10,087 nt of DNA from an uncultured Cetobacterium sp. (GTDB lineage Bacteria; Fusobacteriota; Fusobacteriia; Fusobacteriales; Fusobacteriaceae), in assembly GCA_900766645.1 (NCBI GenBank), contig CAAFWD010000188.1, forward strand, positions 1 through 10,087. The letters run 5' to 3'. The notes under the pieces are model-generated. The model worked only from the letters and a program-made list of their open reading frames with translations. It did not search any database and was not told the DNA's origin. Below, in pieces: positions 1-4,817 of the stretch; position 1 is the first letter of the stretch, and each line of letters opens with the position of its first letter. The translations under genes were made by a program, and so were the position numbers.

Positions 1-173
1 AAAGCGACATTTTCCTCTCTAAAATTTCTAGAAGCTCCAGCTTCTTCATAGTCGTAATTTTTTTCTTTGTATCCAATTTCTACATCCCCACCAAATTTGC
101 TAAAATCAATAGCCATAGCATTACTAGCCACTAAACCAAACAAAGCAACTGATGCTAAAAATTTACTTTTCAT
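1..173 (-). CDS. Secreted, probable outer-membrane protein, N-terminal part only
   Basis: The first 57 residues of a gene that runs off the left edge. Translation starts at the ATG complementary to 171-173, preceded by a strong ribosome binding site, GGGAGGGG (complement of 179-186). Residues 1-21 (MKSKFLASVALFGLVASNAMA) form a classical signal peptide: lysines at 2 and 4, a hydrophobic core, and an AMA cleavage site. The mature part opens with IDFSKFGGDVEIGYKEKNYD, a short run of alternating polar and hydrophobic residues like the first strand of a beta-barrel. This suggests a porin-like or other outer-membrane protein, but too little is present to name a family. It is the last gene on this strand here and has its own promoter, downstream of the terminator of the ECF operon. 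Signal peptide and start are well supported; the outer-membrane role is inference. Confidence 0.7.
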   Translation of the reverse strand, partial: MKSKFLASVALFGLVASNAMAIDFSKFGGDVEIGYKEKNYDYEEAGASRNFREENVA

Positions 174-200
174 AAATACCCCTCCCGTAAAATTTTAAAA

Positions 201-266
201 ATATGTCAATATTATGTCATAATTATACTATTACAAATTTTATATGTCAACATTATGTCATAATTA
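201..266. repeat. Pair of 25-bp direct repeats over the promoter, likely operators
   Basis: The stretches 201-225 and 242-266 are direct repeats matching at 24 of 25 positions (only T210/C251 differs), 41 bp apart start to start. Each copy contains two ATGTCA hexamers 11 bp apart (203 and 214; 244 and 255), so the region has four half-sites. One copy overlaps the -35 box and the other the -10 edge and transcription start. Sequence flanking the copies is not similar, so this is not just a tandem duplication. Direct half-sites at 11-bp spacing are typical of OmpR/PhoB-family response regulators; which factor binds is unknown. Confidence 0.65.
222..250 (-). promoter_or_regulatory. Consensus sigma70-type promoter of the outer-membrane-protein gene
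   Basis: On the minus strand, TTGACA (complement of 245-250) and TATAAT (complement of 222-227) are both perfect consensus and are separated by exactly 17 bp. Transcription should begin near 215, giving a leader of about 40 nt before the ATG at 173. The -35 lies inside one copy of a 25-bp repeat, and the second copy covers the -10 edge and start point, so this very strong promoter is probably repressed or modulated. Confidence 0.8.
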
Positions 267-274
267 AAATTAAT

Positions 275-301
275 AAAAAATCCTCCCATAAAGAGAGGAT
301 T
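275..301 (-). terminator. Rho-independent terminator of the ECF operon
   Basis: Read on the minus strand, AATCCTCTC, a TTTAT loop and GGGAGGATT form a 9-bp stem with one G-U pair, followed by TTTTTT (275-280). It starts 3 nt after the EcfT stop codon. It separates the ECF operon from the promoter of the outer-membrane-protein gene downstream. Confidence 0.85.
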
Positions 302-304
302 AAC

Positions 305-1135
305 TTAATTAAAAGGATACCAGAATCCTTTTAAAATATTTAATTTTAAATAGATTGAAATAATTAAAATTAGAGACATAATTACTAAGCATATTGCATC
401 ATTTTTATTATATTTTTGTCCGCTGTACCAAGTTCTTTTAGGTTTACTTCCAAACCCTCTTAAATCCATGGCATTAGATATAATCTCCACTCTATTAAGT
501 GATGCTAGAACTAGTGGAATAAGAATTGTATTATAGTTTTTAAGTCTTGTTAAAATATTAGCTTCTCCTTTTCTAAAGGCAACTCCTCTAGCTTCTTGAG
601 CATGCATAATATTTTTAAACTCATCTCTTACATCTGGAATATATCTAAGAGCTATATTAATAGCATAAGCTACTTTATATGAAACTCCAATTTTATTTAA
701 ACTACTAGCAAATTTACTTGGATGAGTAGTGAAAATAAAAAGCATCATAATTGGAAATACAGCTAGATATTTCATAGATAAAGTTATGGCAAACCAAACA
801 GTTTCTAATGATAATGTAATTCCCTTTATTGTTATTAAACCAGTTGTAGTTCCTGTTAAAGTTGATCCATACTCTGGAGTAACAATAATTAAAAATATAG
901 AGTTCATAATAGTAAACATTATAATAAATATAAATAGCGGCTTAATAGACTTAAATGGTATCTTAGCTGTTTTTAAAAGAGCTATTCCAGCTACAAAGAA
1001 CGCTAGAAAAACTCTAAAATCATTAAAAAGGAAAACAGATGCTGTCCAAACTAGAAGAAGAAGAAATTTGATACTTCCATCAAGTTTGTGAATTACAGAA
1101 TCTTTTTCTAGGTAAAGAGTACCTGATCTTGACAT
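305..1135 (-). CDS. ecfT: ECF transporter transmembrane (T) component
   Basis: The 276-residue membrane scaffold of an energy-coupling factor importer, which links the substrate-binding S protein to the ATPases in the cytoplasmic membrane. Hydrophobic segments lie at about 22-55, 66-86, 113-136, 203-213 and 247-264. The cytoplasmic coupling region carries the two Ala-Arg-Gly-type signatures of EcfT: EARG at 181-184 and AMDLRG at 222-227, which in the family dock into grooves of the two ATPase domains. The length is usual for the family. The ATG overlaps the stop of the upstream ATPase gene by one base (TAATG on the coding strand), so the two are probably translationally coupled. It is the last gene of the operon, followed at once by a terminator. 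Assignment to EcfT is firm; the transported substrate is not known from this gene. Confidence 0.92.
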   Translation of the reverse strand: MSRSGTLYLEKDSVIHKLDGSIKFLLLLVWTASVFLFNDFRVFLAFFVAGIALLKTAKIPFKSIKPLFIFIIMFTIMNSIFLIIVTPEYGSTLTGTTTGLITIKGITLSLETVWFAITLSMKYLAVFPIMMLFIFTTHPSKFASSLNKIGVSYKVAYAINIALRYIPDVRDEFKNIMHAQEARGVAFRKGEANILTRLKNYNTILIPLVLASLNRVEIISNAMDLRGFGSKPKRTWYSGQKYNKNDAICLVIMSLILIISIYLKLNILKGFWYPFN

Positions 1136-2823
1136 TATCTATCCCCTCCTTGAGTTTCAAAATTTATAAATGAATCCATTAAAAGTTGGGGATCCATATT
1201 CATAATCTCAGCCATTTGAGAAAGGGAAGTTTCTTTTAAATTAGATCTTTCCATTAATTTTTTTTGTCCTAAAATATTTGCAGGTTTATCATTTGCAATA
1301 AGAGTTCCTTCACATAAAACAATAGCTCTATTTGCATACTCTAAAGCTAGGTGCATATCGTGTGTAATAAGAATAATTCCAACACCTTGAAGAGCAATCT
1401 CTTTGATAAACGCCATAAATTCTCTATAACGTTTATAATCTTGCCCTGCAGTAGGTTCATCTAAAATAAGAACTTTAGGATTTAAAGCTAAAATAGCTGC
1501 AATAGTAAGCCTTTTCTTTTGCCCATAACTTAAAGATGTAACTGGCCAATGTCTAAATTCATATAGGCCACACACTTCAAGAGCTTTTTCAGCTTTCTCA
1601 GTATAGTTTTTTATTCCTCTAATTTTTAGTCCAAATTCAACTTCTTGTAAAAGAGTTTCTTGAGTAATCATATGATTTGGATTTTGCATAACAAATCCTA
1701 TATTTTCTCCTCTTTTTCTGATTGAATCTTTTTTTATACTTTTATTTAAAAGAAGTATATCTCCATTTTTTTCTTTTTCAATACCAGTTACAACTTTACA
1801 TAAAGTTGACTTTCCAGCACCATTATTTCCTAAAAGAGCTAAGATCTCTCCTTTTCCAACTGAAAAAGATATGTTTTCTAAAATATTTTTCTCTTCAGTA
1901 TATCTAAAAGATAGATCTTTAACTTCTAAAACCTTTTCAGTAAAAGTTTTAGATTTTTTTTCTACAGATTCACACCATGCTTTAACTTTTTTTATGTTAT
2001 CCTCTGATCCTGTTTTTTCAATAGGATATATATCTGCACTTTTAAAGTCAACGTTAGAATATTTCAAAGCTTCAATATATAAAGGCTCTCTTAATCCATA
2101 TTTTCTAAAAAGATCTTTTCTGAAAAGTTCTTCTGGAGTTCCATTGGCAACGATTTCTCCATTATTAAGAATAATAACTCTGTCAAAATCTTGCTCTAAA
2201 ACATCTTCTATTCTATGCTCTATCACAAGAACTGTTTTTCCTGTATTCTTTTGGATATCACATATAAGTTTCATAGCATGTTTTCCACTTTGTGGATCTA
2301 AATTAGCAAGAGGCTCATCAAAAAGTAGGATATCAGCTGGGCTTCTCATTATTCCAGCTAACGAAACAGATTGTTTTTGTCCTCCTGATAACTCTTGTGG
2401 ACTATGATTTATAAATTTCTCCATTCCAACCATAGAAAGAGCTTTTTTAGTATTTTCTATCATAATATTTTGCGGGATTAGATTATTTTCATCTAAGAAA
2501 GAAACATCTTCTCCAACACTCAATCCAATAAACTGTCCATCTTGATCTTGTAAAACGGTTCCAACGTGCTTACTTATTTCAAAAATTCCATTTTCATATG
2601 GGTGGATTCCATTTAAAAGAAGTTCTCCTTTAAATCCTCCCTCTTTAGAAAATGGGACAATCCCATTTAAACAGTTTCCAAGTGTAGATTTTCCACTTCC
2701 ACTAGGACCTGCAATTAAAACCTTTTCACCTTTTTCTATTGTAAGATTAATATTTTTAAGGGTAGGTTCCATTTGATTTATATATTTAAAAGTAAAATTT
2801 TTAAATTCTACTATATTAGCCAT
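1135..2823 (-). CDS. ECF transporter ATPase, two fused ABC domains
   Basis: The 562-residue energising subunit, with two complete nucleotide-binding domains in one chain instead of separate EcfA1 and EcfA2. Domain 1 (about 4-240) has Walker A GPSGSGKS at 39-46, signature LSGGQ at 145-149, Walker B ILLFDE at 165-170 and switch His203. Domain 2 (about 297-520) has Walker A GNNGAGKS at 332-339, signature LSYGQ at 431-435, Walker B VLILDE at 451-456 and switch His488. Both catalytic glutamates are present, so both sites look active; the second signature departs from LSGGQ by one residue. Fused ATPases of this YkoD-like type usually belong to dedicated transporters with their own S component rather than to shared energising modules, which fits the adjacent S gene. 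An AAAGGAG ribosome site overlaps the end of the S gene, whose stop lies 10 bp upstream. Confidence 0.93.
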   Translation of the reverse strand: MANIVEFKNFTFKYINQMEPTLKNINLTIEKGEKVLIAGPSGSGKSTLGNCLNGIVPFSKEGGFKGELLLNGIHPYENGIFEISKHVGTVLQDQDGQFIGLSVGEDVSFLDENNLIPQNIMIENTKKALSMVGMEKFINHSPQELSGGQKQSVSLAGIMRSPADILLFDEPLANLDPQSGKHAMKLICDIQKNTGKTVLVIEHRIEDVLEQDFDRVIILNNGEIVANGTPEELFRKDLFRKYGLREPLYIEALKYSNVDFKSADIYPIEKTGSEDNIKKVKAWCESVEKKSKTFTEKVLEVKDLSFRYTEEKNILENISFSVGKGEILALLGNNGAGKSTLCKVVTGIEKEKNGDILLLNKSIKKDSIRKRGENIGFVMQNPNHMITQETLLQEVEFGLKIRGIKNYTEKAEKALEVCGLYEFRHWPVTSLSYGQKKRLTIAAILALNPKVLILDEPTAGQDYKRYREFMAFIKEIALQGVGIILITHDMHLALEYANRAIVLCEGTLIANDKPANILGQKKLMERSNLKETSLSQMAEIMNMDPQLLMDSFINFETQGGDR

Positions 2824-2833
2824 CTTAACTCCT

Positions 2834-3433
2834 TTAATCCTCTATTTTTAAGTTTGAATACTTTCTTTTTCTACTAGCAATTCCAAGTATAAGAGGAATT
2901 CCAAGTGTAGATGTAACAATAAAGTTAGTAGCTGTTGCTAAAGCTATTTGAATCCAAACTTTTTTAGCAGGTTCTCCGTAAAAATAAACATCTCCAACGT
3001 ATGCTGCAAGACCTGCAAAAATCATTCCTAAAATTGCGTATATATACATTTTAAAAATATGTTTTTTAGTAACGTGCCCAGTTTCCAATGAAAACGAAGG
3101 ATCTAATGTAATCATTCCACCAAATAAACCAATTACAGCTGAAAGAAATACCCAGCTAAACCAAACGCTTCCCCACATAATCATATCGTTTAGAGCGTGC
3201 CCAACAAATCCAACAAAGAATCCTACAACTGGACCAAAAATGGCACCAAATATTGTAAGAAGAGCTACTGCAATTCTTAGTGATGTGTTAGGTCCAACAG
3301 GAATAGCAACTCCAGATAGAACACTATAAAGAGCGGCACCAATGCCAATAGCTACAACATTTTTAGTAGAGAATAGCTCTCTCTTTTTTACATAATAACG
3401 AAATCCGTCATCATCTTTATATGTTTTAAACAT
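2834..3433 (-). CDS. UPF0397-type ECF substrate-binding (S) component
   Basis: A 199-residue integral membrane protein with a polar N-terminus (1-24) and about five or six hydrophobic segments (25-45, 53-80, 88-110, 127-148, 160-186). It resembles the UPF0397 / ECF-type S-component family (Pfam PF07155), often labelled a riboflavin transporter component. Recognisable features are the glycine-rich GVAIPVGPNTSLRIAVALLT stretch at 41-60 and the FGAIFGPVVGFFVGFVGHALND region at about 62-83. S components capture a vitamin or small precursor and hand it to the EcfT/ATPase module, here encoded immediately downstream. The ATG follows the metallopeptidase stop by one base, with its ribosome site (GGAAAGG) inside that gene. 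The substrate is not established: the family label says riboflavin, but no FMN or other known riboswitch is visible upstream. Confidence 0.8.
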   Translation of the reverse strand: MFKTYKDDDGFRYYVKKRELFSTKNVVAIGIGAALYSVLSGVAIPVGPNTSLRIAVALLTIFGAIFGPVVGFFVGFVGHALNDMIMWGSVWFSWVFLSAVIGLFGGMITLDPSFSLETGHVTKKHIFKMYIYAILGMIFAGLAAYVGDVYFYGEPAKKVWIQIALATATNFIVTSTLGIPLILGIASRKRKYSNLKIED

Positions 3434-3434
3434 T

Positions 3435-4093
3435 TTATTTCAACCTTTCCTTTCTAATTTTCCAATCAGGCATATAAATATTTATAAAATCCCAAAATTC
3501 TTTTTTATGATGGGGATATTTTATATGAGCTATTTCATGTAAAGCAACATACTCAATACATTCGATAGGTTTTTTTATAAGCTCAAGATTCAAAGTTATA
3601 ATTTTTTTCAAGTATCTACAACTTCCCCATTTATTCTTCATTTTTCTAATTTTTAGTTCATTAAAATTTAAAGTAGTTAGTTTACTATATTTTTCTAAGC
3701 TACTATTAAAAACTTGAATTGCATTTTCTTTATACCATTTATATAGAATTTTTTTTATTTTTTCCTCAGAATTATATTCTTTTGTAGAGATAATTATATT
3801 ATTTCCATTCAAAAAAACTTTGTTTTTTGTATCTTTTAGAATGTTTAAAGTATATAAATTTCCAAGGTACTCTATATTGTCTCCATTTTTATAAGATTTG
3901 TCAACTGATTTTACTGGAAAATTTTGAATTTTTTTTAATTTATCAAGAATCCAATTTTCGTGATCTTTTATGAAATTATTTATAACGTTATTAGAAGTAT
4001 TTTTGGGAACAGAAAGATGTATGGATCCATCAACTTTTACTTTTAAAATTAAATTTTTAATATTTTTTTTGTAATATTTATGTCAAAATTCAT
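3435..4093 (-). pseudogene. YgjP-like zinc metallopeptidase gene, frame broken at an A8 run
   Basis: Encodes a YgjP/DUF45-type (M48-like) metallopeptidase. An ATG at 4093 follows a good ribosome site (GGGAGGC, complement of 4097-4103), but its frame reads MNFDINITKKILKI and stops at 4049-4051. The rest of the family sequence, from KNLILKVKVDGSIHLSVPKN to the stop at 3435, lies in the -1 frame. One extra A in the A8 run (complement of 4063-4070) would join them into MNFDINITKKNIKNLILKVK and a 219-residue protein, close to family length. The C-terminal part keeps KWGSC and the zinc motif HEIAH, with a third histidine ten residues after the first, then FW. The in-frame TTG at 3812 has no ribosome site and would drop the N-terminal third. 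The gene could be broken, misread in a homopolymer, or rescued by slippage. It is first in the ECF operon, one base before the S gene. Confidence 0.8.
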
Positions 4094-4113
4094 AAAGCCT
4101 CCCAATAAAAATA

Positions 4114-4142
4114 ATTATACTAATTTTACCATGAAGTGCCTT
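4114..4142 (-). promoter_or_regulatory. Possible promoter of the metallopeptidase-ECF operon
   Basis: On the minus strand a perfect TATAAT (complement of 4114-4119) lies 20 bp upstream of the metallopeptidase ATG. At 17-bp spacing the -35 is AAGGCA, a poor match, so the promoter is weak or needs an activator. No other promoter is evident for the four-gene operon. The leader would be only about 15 nt, too short for a riboswitch. Confidence 0.4.
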
Positions 4143-4156
4143 AATAAAAAAGCATC

Positions 4157-4188
4157 TTGACAAGTATACTGGTACTGTAGTATACAAT
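4157..4188 (+). promoter_or_regulatory. Promoter of the exported TSCPD-protein gene
   Basis: TTGACA at 4157-4162 is a perfect -35. The -10 is either TATACA at 4181-4186 (18-bp spacer) or TACAAT at 4183-4188 (20-bp spacer). Transcription would start near 4193, about 30 nt before the ATG at 4225, which has ribosome site GGAGGGAG at 4212-4219. The spacer is filled by an inverted repeat, described separately. Confidence 0.65.
4164..4185. promoter_or_regulatory. Inverted-repeat operator within the promoter spacer
   Basis: GTATACT (4164-4170) and AGTATAC (4179-4185) are perfect 7-bp inverted arms around GGTACTGT. The dyad begins just after the -35 and reaches into the -10, so a dimeric regulator here would directly control the TSCPD gene. 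It is also upstream of the divergent metallopeptidase-ECF operon. A dyad between -35 and -10 with a lengthened spacer is the arrangement used by MerR-family activators, but repressors of other families also bind such sites. No regulator gene is in the window. Confidence 0.6.
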
Positions 4189-4224
4189 ATAGCGGGGTAT
4201 AAATTAAAATCGGAGGGAGAAAAT

Positions 4225-4671
4225 ATGAAAAGTAAATTATTTTTATTAGCTGGACTTTTAGCAGTAGGATCGGTTTCAAATGCAGAAGTTAAAGATGTAA
4301 AGTTTACTGAGAAAACTTATGGAGTTTGTGCTACAGAGATGACAGCAGAAGTTAAAGATGGAAAAATAGTTTCATTTAGCGCTGTTAAGGGATGTCCAGG
4401 AAATTTAAGTGCAATTTCTAGACTTTTACCAGGAATGGAAGTAGATAAGGTAATAGCTTTATTAGATGATAATCCTTGTTCAGGAGCACCAGTAAAAGGA
4501 TTAAGCTCTTGCATGGATAACTTTGTAGAGATGTTAAAATATCATGCAAAAGGAGAAGGAGAAGGGCATATTAAAGAATTAAGAAAGAAGCAACAATCTC
4601 AAAAGATAGCTTTTTCTTATGAGGGGCATATCTGTACAGGTTGCGGATTATGTGATGCAAAATTCTCGTAA
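4225..4671 (+). CDS. Exported TSCPD-domain protein with C-terminal Cys motif
   Basis: A 148-residue protein of unknown function. Residues 1-20 (MKSKLFLLAGLLAVGSVSNA) form a signal peptide with a predicted cut before Glu21; no lipobox is seen, so a periplasmic location is likely. Residues 25-107 match the small TSCPD family (TIGR03905-like): Cys35, the GCPGNL stretch with Cys57, Cys85 and Cys96 fall at the family's conserved cysteines, but the eponymous TSCPD reads SSCMD. A charged linker (108-127) leads to a C-terminal tail with CTGCGLC at 137-143, so there are seven cysteines. Family members are normally about 80-residue proteins without signal peptides and of unknown role, so both the export signal and the tail are additions. 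The gene stands alone, with its own promoter and terminator. Metal or iron-sulfur binding or thiol chemistry is possible but unproven. Confidence 0.8.
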   Translation: MKSKLFLLAGLLAVGSVSNAEVKDVKFTEKTYGVCATEMTAEVKDGKIVSFSAVKGCPGNLSAISRLLPGMEVDKVIALLDDNPCSGAPVKGLSSCMDNFVEMLKYHAKGEGEGHIKELRKKQQSQKIAFSYEGHICTGCGLCDAKFS

Positions 4672-4681
4672 AATAAAATAT

Positions 4682-4718
4682 AAAGGGTTTAGCAGATTTG
4701 ATGCTAGACCCTTTTTTT
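4682..4718 (+). terminator. Rho-independent terminator of the TSCPD-protein gene
   Basis: AAAGGGTTTAGCA (4682-4694), loop GATTTGA and TGCTAGACCCTTT (4702-4714) form a 13-bp stem with one G-U pair, and the T run continues to 4718. It begins 11 nt after the stop codon and isolates the gene from lacZ. Confidence 0.9.
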
Positions 4719-4758
4719 AATAAATTAAAAAAGTTATATTATGAATCTCTTTAAAATA

Positions 4759-4787
4759 TTGATAGTTAATATAAAGTATGGTTATAT
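4759..4787 (+). promoter_or_regulatory. Probable lacZ promoter
   Basis: TTGATA at 4759-4764 and TTATAT at 4782-4787 are 17 bp apart, and a TGG just before the -10 (4779-4781) gives an extended -10. The start would lie near 4794, some 24 nt before the lacZ ATG at 4818, which has ribosome site GGGGAGG at 4807-4813. In such AT-rich DNA other -10-like hexamers overlap, so the exact element is uncertain. I see no convincing operator or catabolite-control site. Confidence 0.5.
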
Positions 4788-4817
4788 AAATATGTATTTA
4801 GATTTTGGGGAGGTATT

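Noticed and set aside
204..209. Second TTGACA on the minus strand as another -35 for the outer-membrane-protein gene.
   Set aside because: The hexamer 17 bp downstream is the GC-rich ribosome site region (181-186), not a -10. The TTGACA is explained by the repeat copy.
729..1091. Plus-strand open frame opposite ecfT.
   Set aside because: It is the complement of a conserved gene, has no ribosome site and its protein shows no domain logic.
1871..2407. 178-residue plus-strand open frame opposite the double ATPase.
   Set aside because: It lies wholly antisense to conserved ATPase sequence, including the first ABC signature and Walker B; low stop density in AT-rich antisense frames explains it.
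3435..3812. A 125-residue metallopeptidase starting at TTG 3812.
   Set aside because: No ribosome site precedes it, and the family's N-terminal sequence continues in frame upstream to about 4080, with a good ATG and ribosome site at 4093 in the neighbouring frame.
4094..4224. Riboswitch for the ECF operon or the TSCPD gene.
   Set aside because: The predicted leaders are only about 15-30 nt and no conserved aptamer-like pairing is visible; the only strong structure is the short dyad at 4164-4185.
4756..4772. Operator-like dyad ATATT/AATAT upstream of lacZ.
   Set aside because: The arms are only 5 bp and consist of A and T, which is expected by chance in this composition.
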